A DNA stretch of 64,000 nucleotides from Taudactylus pleione. Its lineage: Eukaryota; Chordata; Amphibia; Anura; Myobatrachidae. How positions within the stretch are numbered: position 1 is the stretch's first letter; the number at the start of each line of letters is the position of its first letter. Of this stretch, positions 1 to 12,193 are shown piece by piece. The stretch lies in NCBI GenBank assembly GCA_031769625.1, contig JAUIMM010000885.1, forward strand, positions 3,305,001 through 3,369,000, read 5' to 3'. A program made the translations under genes and the position numbers. A model generated the notes under the pieces. The model made no database searches. It worked only from the letters and a program-made list of their open reading frames with translations, and was not told the DNA's origin.

Positions 1-309
1 TCACATGTCCACAGCACCCTGTTTGCGCTTGTAATTAGTTTATTATGATGTTACCTCTTTTTAAACAACAATACCCAGCTATAATCACTTGTATTTAAAA
101 AAATAATAATAATTATAAGCAAAAAAATATTTTATTTTTATATTGTTCACTCAATTTCTAGGCTTAATAGAGGTGCTCGTGAGGGAGGTGTTTAGCTAGA
201 CAAAGAAAAACTAAGAAATTTACATTAGAGATCTGCAATAAGCCAGTAAAAAGGCTAGCACTTTTTATGTACATAAGATGCAGAAGACTCAGTTTACACA
301 AATTTTCAA
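1..309. other. AT-rich sequence, nothing recognised
   Basis: No open frame with protein-like composition, no terminal repeat pair and no tandem array was seen here. It ends at the TAGAGATG terminus of the following hAT-type MITE. Confidence 0.4.
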
Positions 310-898
310 TAGAGATGTGAAGGTTTGGTTCCCAGAGAACCGATAACAACTGAAGTCCCAGTTTGGATCTTCCCGCAGTTCAAAACTTGAATTTTAAAAC
401 CAAATTTGGGTGTTGAATTGCATTTAAACGGGTCAATATTACATAATTTTAGCTGTTTTTTTTTTTTATTTAAAAAAAAATACAGATCCAAAACCAAAAC
501 ATGTTATGGAGGTTTTGCAAAAACCAAAACACAAAGATGAATCTGAATCCAAAACCAAAACACGGGGGTCGGCACAGAGGCGTTTTGTGAGAGGAGGGGG
601 CCCCCGTGCAGACTCGGGTTTCCTCCTCTCTCGGGCAGTCCTGCAGTGCACTGTAGTTTCTGGCCTAGTGTCACAATCTACTGTGCTGATCTCTGGTAAA
701 ATGGCGCCTGCGCCATTTTCCAAGGGACAGTAGTACTGCGCCGCCATTTTCCCAGTGATTTTTCCTGCTCTGCAGCGCTGGCTCAGCCATGCAAAGCAGC
801 ACTACAGAAAGGTAAGTATAGGACTATAGGTGCAGGGTGTGCGGTATGGGCCCCCTGCACCCATTATAGATACGCCCCTGAGTCGGCACATACATATA
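310..898 (+). mobile_element. hAT-type MITE, split by a second element
   Basis: The left end is TAGAGATGTG. The body carries the repeated 'ccaaaaccaaaacac' phrases that mark a MITE family recurring at 5169, 22742, 35220, 54981, 61626 and 62953. It has no coding capacity. The right end is eroded near 898 (GCACATACA where GCACATCTCTA would be expected). A 306-bp element sits inside it at 575-880. Assignment to hAT rests on TIR form and on the longer relatives in this window that carry hAT transposase fragments. Confidence 0.6.
575..880 (-). mobile_element. 306-bp hAT-type non-autonomous element
   Basis: It begins CAGAGGCGTTTT and ends TAGATACGCCCCTG. It is flanked by GGTCGGCA (567-574) and AGTCGGCA (881-888), a 7/8 match to an 8-bp target-site duplication as expected for hAT. 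A related copy in opposite orientation is at 7875-8152: the same G-rich subterminal block follows one end and the same 'gtgcagggtg' block precedes the other. Confidence 0.75.
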
Positions 899-1389
899 CT
901 GTATAAACCACTAACCGTATCAAGGCACCGCTGCTATATTAGACAATGAAAGCCCCACTCATACTGTACATGTTTTTTTTTTAAATGTAACACTTGCTTA
1001 TAGGGAGGTACCACAAAACTCTCCTATATGACACTGCAAAGACCAGCATATATATATGGCGTGAGTTTGGGCAATTTACAAAGTCTCCCGATTTAGCAAA
1101 GCAAAACTGTAGGAAAATCGCAGCAAAACCCCCATTTCCAAAATAGATCCACCTGATTGTTTACATCAGAACGAATAAAAAACGGCAGATACATTAACCT
1201 GCGGGAATTCCTTCCAAAGATTAAATGTATAAAAACTTGTAACAGGTGGAATAGGTCAAACCACAGTCTAGCCTGCCAGTATGTACAAATACAAAATAAA
1301 AAACTAAGGAAGCTCCCAGCCCACTCTCCTTCCTGAATGGCTCATAGTCAGCTAGAACTTTTTGGGCCCCATAGCAACATTTTGAAGGG
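889..1389. other. Unique-looking sequence, nothing recognised
   Basis: No coding, RNA or repeat structure is supported between the end of the hAT-type MITE and the degenerate tandem repeat that follows. Confidence 0.35.
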
Positions 1390-1800
1390 GCCGCAACCCT
1401 AATGCTTCTAGAGAAACACCTCTCTCCACAGTACTTGTTAATTTTATGCCCCACAGTGGTGCCCTAGTTCATTTTGTGCCCCTAAGTAGTGCCACAGTTC
1501 ACATTATACCACACACTGGTCCCCAGTTCATCTTATGCCACACAGTAGTGCCTACAGGTCACAATATGCCACATTGAATTGCTGCCAGTAGACATTGTGC
1601 CACACAGTGCAGCCAATTCACATGTCACCCAGTGTCACCAGTACATATGCCACATTGTAGTGCCCTCATTTCATATTATGCCACATTGTAGTGCCTCCAG
1701 TATATATTATGCCACATTATAGTGCCCCCAATTCAGATTGTAGTGCCCATACATTATAACATCCACTACATGCAACCTGCTTAACATTATAACATCCACT
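1390..1800. repeat. Degenerate tandem repeat, about 35-40 bp unit
   Basis: The phrase 'gtgcc..cagttcacattatgccacac' recurs about ten times with substitutions and small indels, for example near 1465, 1500, 1540, 1580, 1650 and 1690. The drift between units indicates an old array. No coding potential. Confidence 0.6.
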
Positions 1801-3300
1801 ATATACGCCACTCACTGAAAATGGAATGTTACTAGATAATGTCTTATCTAGTGCTCCATCCCTATTGGCTGCTTATGAATCTTACATGGCAGTCTCACGT
1901 TTGCAGGGCCTCCACAGCTGAGATGATATCAGTTGTGTAACTGTAGCTGAGGAAGGGGTGGGGACCAATCAGCTACTACCTGAAGAAGATACTTCCTAAT
2001 GAAGGAAATTCCACTTTGAGTAGTGATTTTCCAAATTTTCACAAGATTTACCTTTCTGGGACAGTCTTAATCCTAGAGATCAATGCCCGACCTCCAGCTC
2101 ACTTCACAAAGGCTGTAATCAAGAAGCCTAATCTCCAACGGTGCCAGGCTCACTGATTAACTCAGCTGTACCTGTGAGGGCGAAATGGGAGTGTGGGAGA
2201 TGGATCATGTCAGTGTGGAGCCTTACTGAGAGGAAGAGACAGATATTGCAATGTTTATGAGCTCTGATGAGTATCCCTTTTCAGGCCAGGCAATAGGCCA
2301 GACCCAATTGCTTAGCGGGCATTTTCAGAAACCTGATATACAACTATTTGACATGGGTCTGGGGTTCCCAAATCTTCTGGGTTCCATAGCATTGGCACTC
2401 ACTATAGCTATGCCCATGTCCATACTACTTAGCACTGGTCCCAGTCCTCTAGTGGGGATCTGATCCTACATATAATTACACGAGCCAAAAATAAGATGCT
2501 TAGGCTGGTTCTACCTTAAAAAATATTTTTGCTACAAAAATTTTCAAAAATGACCATCGGTTGTTCATTACATTTCCCATTTGTTATCTACAATGGAATC
2601 ACTTAAATTGCTAAGTGGTTTTATACAGTATTTGACAGCATTAAGACTACAATAAGTTTCAGCTTAACCCCTTAGGATGTAGATTCCCTTACAGCCAATG
2701 CAGATCGGGTTCTAGATTGAAAGGTTTGCTGCTCAAATGGGCTCTATAGTCTGATAAATGTGTAACATGACAGACACATTAAACTTATTAAGAAGATGAG
2801 CAGTTCTATTCTGTTCTGCTGCTTGGAAGAGAATTATTTTTCCCAGCGGTAGGCATCTGAGCTGGCTGGAGGTCACCACTCTTGTAGAAGGATCAAGGTT
2901 TTTATAAATATTATAGCAAAAGGCTGAGAGAATAAACCGAAATCTGTCAGTCATTACAGGTTGATTTTTCCCAAAGAGTAGAGGTTATGTTCATTAACAT
3001 CTTTTAAAAGACAGAGGAGAAATGTTTGTTCTCCATAATGATATCAGGAAGAACAACTATGAACATTTAGGAGAAATGCTTAAATGGGATAAGGATAAAA
3101 AGAGGTGTTTGGTCCATTTATAAGTAGATGAATTTTTGATGTTTCTGTTGCTTTTATCTCATGCTTATAAATGTTAAATTGCAAAAAAAAACAGTCAAAT
3201 CCTAACTGTTCACCCAACCCTTGTGTGATATCCTGTATCTTTAATGCAACTTTTGGTTTTAATACTATATGCCTATGGTAGTAGATGAAGTGCTAGTAAT
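1801..3300. other. Non-coding sequence, nothing recognised
   Basis: Short open frames here (for example 2251-2463 on + and 2733-2954 on -) have no recognisable domain, start context or splice signals. No paired terminal repeats were found. Confidence 0.35.
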
Positions 3301-3425
3301 AATTTTTATTAGCATTTATTTATATAGTGCCAAAATATTTGTTGAACTTTACAATCAGGAACAAATCAGTAATAAATCAAGACAGAGAGGCAAGTGGGCT
3401 CTGCTCACAAGCTTACGATGTTAAG
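3300..3425 (-). mobile_element. L2-type LINE 3' end fragment, antisense
   Basis: The stretch carries an antisense '..tatttatatagtgcc' tail followed by 'gtgggctctgctcacaagcttac'. This mirrors the 3' end of the LINE at 6226-8400 ('aagctctcatgagcagggccctc'). It is a short 5'-truncated remnant. A purine-rich GATA/GAGA simple repeat follows at about 3475-3560. Confidence 0.5.
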
Positions 3426-3829
3426 GGAAATTGAAACATGTGGATAAGTGCTCTATATATAGGAAAGTGATGAAGAGAGGAAAAGGGAGAGACAGGAGGA
3501 TAGATAGATGTACAGAGATAGAGATACAGAAGGAGAGATAGATATACAGAGAAAGAGACAGAGAAAAACACTAGGAAGAATATATAGTATTGTATAGTGG
3601 CCCATTTTTGGTGGGCTATATGATCCATCACACATCAATGTTGGCATGGGGTTATTGGGTTTTGTGAGTGTAGATAGAACATATGTAAGTTTTCTGTGAA
3701 CTGTATAGCAGAGAGATAATTGAACTAACTGATAGATGTTACATGGGAGTTTTAGGAATTTGATATGCTGACCTAAGGAGGCACTTTTTTAGGTAAAATG
3801 TGAAGGTTATCAGCTGGAAGAAAGTCTTG

Positions 3830-4325
3830 GGGCTTTATTCAGAGGCGGCCGTACGGTCTACGACCGCATGGCCGCCTCGATGTTTGTCTAGTGTGCATGC
3901 GCACGAGGGAGCCGGCTCCTTCGTGCGCATGCGTGAGACCCGTTACGACTGACAGCGCCGGTCGTAGCGGGTCTCTTTCCAAAGGGGGCGAGCTGTCGAT
4001 GTTGATTGACAGCTCGCCCCATTTGGAAGGCGGACCGGGGGGGGGCAGCCCAAACGGAGGCGTTCCCATGGGAGCTTCCTGCTCTGACAGAGCCAGAAGC
4101 TCTCCGGGGCTTACGACAAGTGAGACCCTACCCTAGGGTCTCGTCGTAAGCCCCGATGGTAGCGATGGTCAATGACCATCGCGACCATCACTCTAGCGGT
4201 CGTTAGAGCTGTGGGCATTAACCCACAGCCTAACGACCGAAACAGAGGCGGCCGGTCAGGATGCAAGCGGCCGCCCAGTTTCTGAGCGACCGCTTGCATC
4301 CTCCGACCGCCTCTGAATGAGGGCC
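3830..4325. mobile_element. 496-bp PIF/Harbinger-type MITE
   Basis: The left end is GGGCTTTATTCAGAGG; the right end, read inward, is GGCCCTCATTCAGAGG. The element is flanked by a 3-bp duplication TTG (3827-3829 and 4326-4328). The right terminus is the same 14-mer as the ends of the autonomous Harbinger element at 45094-52704. The interior is a series of hairpins such as the self-complementary 'gagctgtcgat..attgacagctc' block near 3990. It has no coding capacity and is probably mobilised in trans. Confidence 0.8.
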
Positions 4326-4329
4326 TTGG

Positions 4330-5168
4330 TGTGTGAGAGAGAACACTCCATAGAATGGAGCATCCCCAAAAAAGTTATCTAAACATGAATGGGAGCAAGC
4401 ACTGACTGCAAATGAGAAGAACACAGATCTTGTGCAGAGTGGAGGGGTCAAGTTGGGATATATTTTAAAATAAGAGAATAGAAGAATGTTTAGGTAGTCT
4501 GTTTATGGCCTTATATGTAAAAAGAAGTATTTTATATTTAGGGAAAAATACAGGCAACCAATGTAGGGACTGATAGAGCAGTACAATAATGTAGCAATTT
4601 CTCTTGGGCTAAGTACTGTACAGCCGAACAGCACTGTGATGCTCAATTGCACACAGTGACAGGATTAGGCACATGCAGACACTTTTTTTAGAGCCATGTA
4701 AACAAGTTTTGCATCTGCAGTCTAGACAGCCTGACCTTTAAATTTGGTGAATAATACTCAGGCATGTGATGTATATTCAGACAGATTAGTCATGCACAAT
4801 AATACACAATGAAGAGACAGCTTGTAGAGTTTAACCATTTAACTACATGCCAAACAGAAGGATCAGTCTAGCCACTGCATTCAAATTAGAATGTAGAGGT
4901 GCAAATCTGTTTAGGGACCACCAGTAAGGAGATTATTGCAATCATACATATGTGTCCAAACGACGCAACAAGACGACTAGCTTACAACATTTTTCTTTAC
5001 ATTTTTCATTACAGACACAGCAAAAGACTACTCTAAGTGTACTAGAGGTGCTTAGATGCGACTAACTGCACAGGAATTGGTTTTACACACATATAAAGTT
5101 GCAGATGAAGCACAACAGAAATCAGTGTGAGAACATGCAACAGATGCCAGTATCAGAACGCATTTAAC
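4330..5168. other. Non-coding sequence, nothing recognised
   Basis: No gene, tandem array or terminal repeat pair was identified before the next hAT-type MITE starts at 5169. Confidence 0.35.
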
Positions 5169-6002
5169 TAGAGATTTGTGCTGATCCCCATGTTTTGGTT
5201 TTGGTTTTGGACCTGGATTCCTCTTCGTGTTTTGTATTTGCAAAACCACCGTCACGTGTTTTGTTTTGATTTTGGATCTAAAAAAACGCTGAAATTATGT
5301 AATTTTGGCCAGTTTGCATGCAATCCAATACCCAAGTTCATTATTTAAATCTGAGTTCCGGAACGCAGAAAGGTTTGAACCAGGACTCTGGGCCTGATTC
5401 AGACCCGCTCGCAAGTGCTATGCCCTCGTGAGTGGGTCGATGTTTGGCCACTGCGCATGCACGAGATCCGGCTAGCGAGGGGTGCTCTATCACTCCGGGT
5501 CTCGCACCAAAAGGAGGCAGCTGTCACTTTTGATTGACAGCTTGCACCGTTTTGGAGGAGGGCAGGGGGGGTGGCTGGCCAAAAAGAAGCGTTTCCGAAG
5601 GAACGCCTGCCATTTGGAGGCGGCCCCACTGACATCACGACTGATGTCAGTGGGTGAACTTCTGGCTCTAATAGAGACGAAAGCTCACTGGGGCTTGCAG
5701 GAACGAGACCCTACCACAAGGGTCTTGTTGCAAGCCCCGATGGTCGCGATGGTCGAGACCATCATGGCCAACATGTGGCTGCTCACAATAGCTGTGGGTG
5801 GTCACCCACAGCTATGCAAGCGGCCAGGAGGCGGCACAAAAAAAAAATGCCCTGATTCAGAGCGAGCGCTCTTTCAGAGTGTCTGGCTCTGAATCAGGCC
5901 CTCTATTCAATTTGGTACCCCAAAGTAATTCCGAGCTCGAAATTTGGAACCCCAAAATTCGGTTGTTGTTGGTTCTAAGAGAACCGGACCTACACATCTC
6001 TA
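5169..6002 (-). mobile_element. hAT-type MITE containing a nested Harbinger MITE
   Basis: The outer element begins TAGAGATTTGTGC and ends CACATCTCTA, with family phrases 'tgttttggttttgg' near the left end and 'ttctaagagaaccgg' near the right. It is the reverse orientation of the MITE at 310. A 512-bp Harbinger-type MITE interrupts it at 5390-5901. The putative 8-bp duplications (CATTTAAC, ATTTTTAC) match only 5/8, so the boundary is less certain than the repeat identity. Confidence 0.65.
5390..5901. mobile_element. 512-bp PIF/Harbinger-type MITE
   Basis: Ends are GGGCCTGATTCAGACC and, read inward from the right, GGGCCTGATTCAGAGCC. The duplicated target is TCT (5387-5389 and 5902-5904). The left terminus continues CAGACCCGCTCGCAAG, nearly the same as CAGACCCACTCGCAAG in the autonomous element at 45094. 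The last 60 bp form a second hairpin with another internal TIR-like copy. Non-coding. Confidence 0.85.
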
Positions 6003-6225
6003 ATTTTTACACAGATTCAGTACAAATACAGTACACCCAATGTTCAGTGTACTCTAGCAATATAGTTGCATCACTTCTGGATTTGTTAATCACAGAAGTG
6101 AATTAGACACATATTTGGAGCTAAAAAGACACTCTGCGCAGCTAAGTTACATGGGATCTGGTGTACCAAAAGGGGCCGTTTGGTACAATGAGAGAAACAG
6201 TGTATGATGAGACAACTCACCAACT

Positions 6226-7742
6226 TTGACATCTTTCTACCCTGTATCAGGAGAGGGAGTCATGCCCCACCCCTTTCACCTCCCCATTGACCCTATCCCC
6301 TTCTGCCTCCTCTGCTACCTCTCTCCTTCTGCCTGTTCCCATTTTGTCCACCTCCTTAGTCTCTCCCTCTCATCAGGCACTGTCCCTTTTGCATTCAAGC
6401 ATTCCCTTGTCTCCCCCATTCTTGAAAAACCTACCCTTGATCCTAACACTCTCTCCACCAACTGACCCATCTCTCTCCTCCCTTTTGCCTCCAACTTCCT
6501 TGAGCGTATTGTCCACAACCACTTTACCACCTTTCTTTCCTCCCACTCCCTGCTTGACCCATTTTAGTCTGGCTTCCATTCTTTCCACTCAACTGAAACT
6601 TCCCTTACTAAAGCCAGCAATTACCTCCTTGCTTCCAAATCCAAGGGCCACTACTCTTTGCTCATTCTCCTTGACCTCTCTGCTGCTTTCAACACTGTGG
6701 ACCACCCTCTCCTCATCTAAATCCTTCACTCCCTTGGTCTATGTGATACTGCCCTCTCCTGGCTGTCCTCTTACCTCTGACTATTCCTTCTCTGTCTACT
6801 CTCATGTCTCCTCTTCTCCCCCAGTTCGACTAATGGTACATGTTCCCCAAGGTTCTGTTCTTGGACTTCTCCTATTCTCCCTCTATATATCTTCTTTAGG
6901 TGAACTCATCAGCTCTTCTTGCCTCCAATATCATCTCTATGCTGATGATACCCAGATCTACCTTTCTTTCCCTGACCTCTCCCCCTCTCTCCTCACTCGT
7001 ATCTCCAAATGTCTTTCAGCGCTTTCTTAAACTTAACATGTTTCGGACTGAGCTGATCATCTTCCCACCCTCCTGCATAACCTCAATTCCCACAATTTCA
7101 TTATCTATTAATGATATAACTATCTGCTTAAGCCCCCAAGTGCTCTGTCTTGGAGTTATCATTGACTACTCCCTCTCCTTCAAACCACACATTTAGTACC
7201 TCTTGCAGTCCTGCCGCTTCCATCTCAAAAATATTTCCAGGATCAGACCCTTTCTCACCCTGGAGGCAACTAAGACCCTCATCCACTCACTGGTCATCTC
7301 CAGATTGGACTATTGTAACCTACTCTTCTCTGGCCTCCCTGACTCCCACATCTCTCCACTCCAATCTGTCCTCAATGCTGCTGCTCAGCTCATCTTCCTC
7401 GCCAAATGTTCTACATCTGCCTCCCCTCTCCTACAAGCCCTACACTGGCTCCCCTTCAGAAACCAAATCAAGGTTCTTCCACTTAGTTACAAACCCATCA
7501 CCCAATCCTCTCCCATTTATATCTTGGTTCTTATCTCACTTCATATTCCTGCCCACCCACTTTGCTCAACAAATGCATGCCGCCTCTCTTGCCAACTGAT
7601 TACTTCCTCCCACTTCCAAGATTTTGCCCCCTACCTCTTGAAATATATATCTCTCCAAATCAAACTCTCCACCTCTCTACAAATCTTCAAATGGGCTCTT
7701 AAGACCCACTACTTCATCAAAGCCTTCCAGCTCTCATCCTAA
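6226..7742 (+). pseudogene. L2-type LINE reverse transcriptase, decayed
   Basis: The stretch reads as the reverse transcriptase of an L2-group non-LTR retrotransposon but is split over several frames. Visible motifs in order are [16 protein letters not shown] (palm motif A, about 6672-6720), VPQGSVLG (about 6844-6867), YADDTQIYL with the catalytic YADD at 6938-6949, LGVIIDYSLSFKPHI (about 7151-7195), then a long open stretch at 7203-7742 with RLDYCNLLFSGLP and LQALHWLPF, all typical of the L2 C-terminal part. Frame changes and stops (for example near 6465 and 7030) rule out a functional protein. The endonuclease domain is absent, so the copy is 5'-truncated. Group assignment is from remembered motifs; CR1 is the main alternative. 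Confidence 0.85.
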
Positions 7743-8401
7743 CCCGATGCTACATGCTCCTTCCTCCCTGTCTACCCCATCTGTGTCACCCCCTATCTGT
7801 CTGCCCCTCCCCTTAGAATTTAAGCTCTCATGAGCAGGGCCCTCTTCCCTCATGTGCTTTTCTTTCCCTCACTCCAGGGACGTATCTATAATGTGTGCGG
7901 GGAACACGGGAGCCTGGGTCCAGGGGGGGCCCCGCACCGCACATCCTGCACCCATAAAATTACTTACCTCCACGGCCATTTTCCTAGTGACCTGTGCATA
8001 CATTATAGACTCTGGGCACACTCTAGTGCCCAGAGTCTATAACTCCGGCGTTGGCCGCGCACAGCTCAGTGCGCTGACGGCTGCCGGGCGGAGATGAGGG
8101 GGCCCCTGTCAGAGACTGCACACGGGCCCCCTCCTCTCTAGAAACACCCCTGCCTCACTCATACAATTGTCTACTCCTAACTCCCCATAAGGGCACCTAA
8201 CACTTGGTTACTGACGCCCTGCTGCTATTTTTAGTGTTATAATCGCTATTGCAGCAATGTTTATAAACTATATCCATGTCCGGCATTGTTTTGTACTGTA
8301 AGTCACTGTTTTCTTGTTTGCTCATTTGTATATGTACGTTGTAAGGAACTGCGGAACCCTTGTGGCGCCATATATATATATAAAAGGATAATAATAATAA
8401 C
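7743..8401 (+). mobile_element. L2-type LINE 3' UTR and tail, split by a hAT element
   Basis: Downstream of the coding remnant comes the typical 3' region 'aagctctcatgagcagggccctc' (about 7821-7843). It resumes after the inserted element at 8161 and ends in a 'gcggaaccc..ggcgccatata' segment with an (ATA)n-like tail at about 8388-8401. The same 3' region is present antisense at 34775-34895. Confidence 0.7.
7875..8152 (+). mobile_element. 278-bp hAT-type non-autonomous element with perfect 8-bp TSD
   Basis: It begins CAGGGACGTATCTATAATG and ends CTAGAAACACCCCTG. It is flanked by identical CCTCACTC octamers at 7867-7874 and 8153-8160. It belongs to the same family as the element at 575-880. 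The perfect duplication shows it jumped into the LINE 3' UTR after the LINE had inserted. Confidence 0.85.
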
Positions 8402-8930
8402 TGTGGATGTGGGAGATAAAGAGGGAATAAATAAAAGTTTTTGCAGTGTCTTGTGTGAGATATGGGTATAAAACAGAGATGTTTATTAGATGTATCATAT
8501 CAAACAGGATTTTAATATAGATTGAATGTGAGGAGCAAAATGCAGTTCAAGGGTGAAGTAAGGAGAGTAAGGAGCTTCAGGGGCACAGAGAAAAGGGGTT
8601 GATGGGTACTCATTGCCGGGGCTTCTGTAGGGGCCCGGGCAAGTCTTAGCTGATCCTGGGGAACTTGAAGTGTTTGGGTTTATTGTTGTTTTGTCAAGAA
8701 ATATAGTTTTCAGGACAGTCATTTCTGCTGGTTATTGGGAATATGATTAACCCTGTTTTTGAAAGATCAAGTTTCAGGTGGCGAGTAGTCAACCAAGGGG
8801 AGATGGCAGAAAGACATTCAGTAACACCGGCCCATACAAATGGTGAAAGATTCCAATAGGATGATCCGAAAGTACTAATTAGTTTTCCAAGAGAAGTGGT
8901 GTAGATAGGAAAAAGCAGACGACCCCAGAC
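8402..8930. other. Non-coding sequence, nothing recognised
   Basis: No structure supported beyond a short antisense open frame (8495-8722) with no recognisable domain. Confidence 0.35.
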
Positions 8931-10010
8931 TTAGGCCGTGATCCAGAGATGGGCGGTATTTCACAGCTGCACAGTAGCGGCTCTGCAATACTGCCCAACA
9001 AAATGCAAATGCAGCAGAAGCTCAGTGGCGGATCCAGGGGGGGCGATCAGGGTGATGGTGCCCCCATACACAAAGCCCCGATTCACAGGCTCAGCCGGGC
9101 AGATAGAGCAGCTAGTGGGACTCTGTGTTTAAAAATCCCAGGACGTGCTGTGTGTGCACCGCAGAACAGCCAATCACAGGTGATTGGTTGGGGAGCAGCC
9201 AATCACCGCCGGTAGCATTCACCAACCAATGACAGCCAGCGGTGTCTCTCATCCAATAGGTGCGGGCTGTTTGTTCCACCTGACTTCCGCGCTGTTCCCA
9301 GTGTCCAGCTTCCTAGAGTCTGTCCTACGTCCCTGCCTTCCTCAGTCCACCTAAGAGGCTGGCGAGGAGCAGGAAGTTAGAATATGCAGCCCTGAAAATA
9401 GAACTGCCGGGCAGATGCCAGGCAGCACCGCACAAGCTTCAAGCATGATCAGCTCCCTGCATACACCCACAAGGCAACAGAGCCTGGTAAGTTCGTTCTC
9501 TCTCCCCCCCTTACATTAGGACTAAATGATTTTGCTGGTGGCTGCTGTTTATTCAAAGGAGTATACATTTGTGGGAAAATTGCATATATCTTTATTATAT
9601 TCATCATGGGGATGGCCCATGAGACTGCAGCCGGGCTTAGTCTACCTTCTGCCCCCTCACAGTAGATTTGCCAGCTGGGGGTATATTTACTAAAGTTTCT
9701 GCTGGACTGCTGGACATGTTGGACTGGAAGAGCCTGCTTGTGGAGCATATTATTGTGGGGGGATCCAGGGGGGAGTTAGTATTATTCTTAAACCTTCCCC
9801 CATAAAGGTAAAGTCTAGATCCGCCACTGCAGAAGCTGTCTATAGGAAACAGGAACAGGAAATAGACACCTTCTGCATTGCATTAGCAATCCGAGTGCAG
9901 TATTCATAGAGACTGCCTCGGATCTCCATCGTAACCATTGTGACCGATGGTCGCGATGGTTGCTCCTTTGGCCAGGCTACTGTACATAAGCTGAAGCTTA
10001 CCTCAACCTG
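8931..10010. mobile_element. Probable Harbinger-like MITE remnant interrupted by a hAT element
   Basis: A degraded GGCCGTGATCCAGAGATGG terminus starts near 8935. After the inserted element, at 9838, the sequence continues with the 'gaccgatggtcgcgatggt' hairpin seen in the Harbinger-type MITEs here. The far terminus was not found, so the extent is approximate. Confidence 0.4.
9023..9829. mobile_element. 807-bp hAT-type element with perfect 8-bp TSD
   Basis: Terminal inverted repeats are CAGTGGCGGATCCAG and, read inward from the right, CAGTGGCGGATCTAG. The element is flanked by identical CAGAAGCT octamers at 9015-9022 and 9830-9837. An internal copy of the subterminal 'ggggggatccagggggg' block lies near 9758-9774. 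No transposase reading frame is visible. The perfect duplication points to a fairly young insertion. Confidence 0.88.
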
Positions 10011-11048
10011 ACCTATGTCCTATGTCTGATCTGCTATGTCCTATGTCTGAACATAGTAGGAAGGATTCAACAAGGATCGCAACTGCGATTACGCACGCAA
10101 TCAGCAGATTGTTGCTTTCTGCGCATGCGTATGCATCTCAGTGTGCAAACACTCCACTGCGATCTGGACTGTGATCGCAGTGGCTACGCAGACCCATCGC
10201 AGAGTGATTGGCAAGAAGGACCGTTTGGGGGTGGTGACGGGGGGATGGGTGCCAAAATGCAGGCGTGCCAGTGCATTTGAACGCCATTACAGGGGTATGC
10301 ATAAATTATCCACTGTGATGCCCTACGCAGAGGACACATAGCGTGCGCTGAGGTTAGCAATTCCTGAGTAAGGTCAGAGCATGTGCAAGAGAAACCACAG
10401 ATGATAACGGAGTTATCAAATTGGAGCGCTGCAATGGGTAGGTTTCGAATTAATTAAGAGCAGCTGGAAAATAGGGATAGTTAGTCCCTTAAACAAAGAA
10501 AAAGCATACAAATAATACCAGCGCTCAAATATGATAGCATTAAATATACATCATATTTTAATCAAGAACAATATAAAATACACATATAAAAAACAAATGG
10601 TAAAACCAGTACGAAACAAGAAAATGCTTAAAAAAGGAAATTTGCATGCTGAGCAACATATAAACGTTAAGATGATCCACCATATAGGCTGCATATGATC
10701 TGTTAGGTGGATAAGTTCAGCAATGGAATATTCCACAATGTCTCACTGCAGCCATAATATTAGTCTCTTATACCTCAATAGTCTTAGAAAACTTGAGAGT
10801 CCCAGATTAATAGTATGGTGAGAGGGGATGTGCACTCCCAATTGGAGATATAGTTACCAGTGTCAGTGTCCTAGATCGAATGGGGTCTTGTTTTTAGCAA
10901 TGCCCTCAGAGCTATCGCAGATGGATACTCCGCCTGGGCACGGATCCTGGTCCAAATTCAAAATCTCCAGTGTTAGATAATCCCACCAAAGTATAGGGAA
11001 ATGTATGGATTCCAAGCAGTAAAGGTGGTCTCCTGTAAGCCAAGTGCT

Positions 11049-11084
11049 GACGCGTTTCGCTGCGTAGAGCCGCAGCTTTATCAA
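11049..11084 (-). ncRNA. Hammerhead-ribozyme-like motif, left copy
   Basis: On the minus strand the order is TTGATAA, then A, then a 6-bp stem GCTGCG/CGCAGC with loop GCTCTA, then GAAA, then CGCGTC. This is the hammerhead order CUGANGA - stem II - GAAA - short stem III - UC. Two core positions deviate (C3 to U and G8 to A), so cleavage activity is doubtful. Penelope-like elements are known to carry minimal hammerheads with very short stem III, and this one lies in such an element. Confidence 0.6.
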
Positions 11085-12193
11085 TGGTGATGTTACTCTA
11101 GCGTAATGCCATTTTTATTTCAGTTAGCCAAGATGTCAGCTGATTACCAGCTGATGTACATTAATCTCATTCAGTATGAAATACAACAAAATAATACAAC
11201 AAATTAATATCCCAAAAAATTGAAATAAGAACCACATTTATAGGAGGCAAACCCAAATATTAAACAAATATTATAAAGCATTCTGATGGTTAAAATAACC
11301 CTAATTGTTCAATAACACTCACCAGCTGTTGCTGGAATACAATTAGTCGCATGTCTCTCCATCCGTAAAGGAAACGTGGAAATAATCTAAGTTCCGTCCA
11401 TGTGATGGAGACAAATGTCACATGGAACTCACATGACAAAGAGTGGATCCCTTTGGTGTTGTCAAGGTGATGGTTGTCCAGACGCCGACCACGTGATGTA
11501 AACAAACATCACGCGGTCGGCCTGTGATGTAAAGAGCAACCAACGTAGGTCGCATCTCGCATTATCATTATGTTCAATTAATGCTGGGAAAGCACTGCAC
11601 CCTGGTAGGTACTGCCCAAGTGATGTAAACAAAGCACCACGTGGACAAACCCACACCGGTACAGTGCCGACACAGCGGAAAAAACAAATTGAACATCATA
11701 TCTGACCATCTACTTGGCTACCCATAATTAAATGTATTGCCAATATTCCCAAATCAAAATTGGAGTGTATAGTTTGGTATCAATAACCCTCTTATGCTAA
11801 TAATAAGGTAAATATAAAAATACACAGATATTAACAATTATCTATGTTTTTTAAAAACACATAATCAACCAACGAGGTATTCAAGTATATATAGATAATG
11901 TGAATTGTAGTGTAATCAAATAAAAATGGTCTTATTGTTCATCCCAGCATCGAATGTACATGTCCAAAGTCGCCTAAGCAAATATATATTAGGATCACAT
12001 AAATAAATAGATATCTACATGATCAAAGATGTTGCATCCTATATCTAACATTTCCAATCCAACTAAACTACACTACAGATGGATCATTTTAATCGAATGC
12101 ATGCAAAATAACGATCGACCACGGGTAAAGAGCCTATTAATATAATAGATTCAGAGGTGTAAAATCCTAAATATTATAATTCTAGGGTCAATT

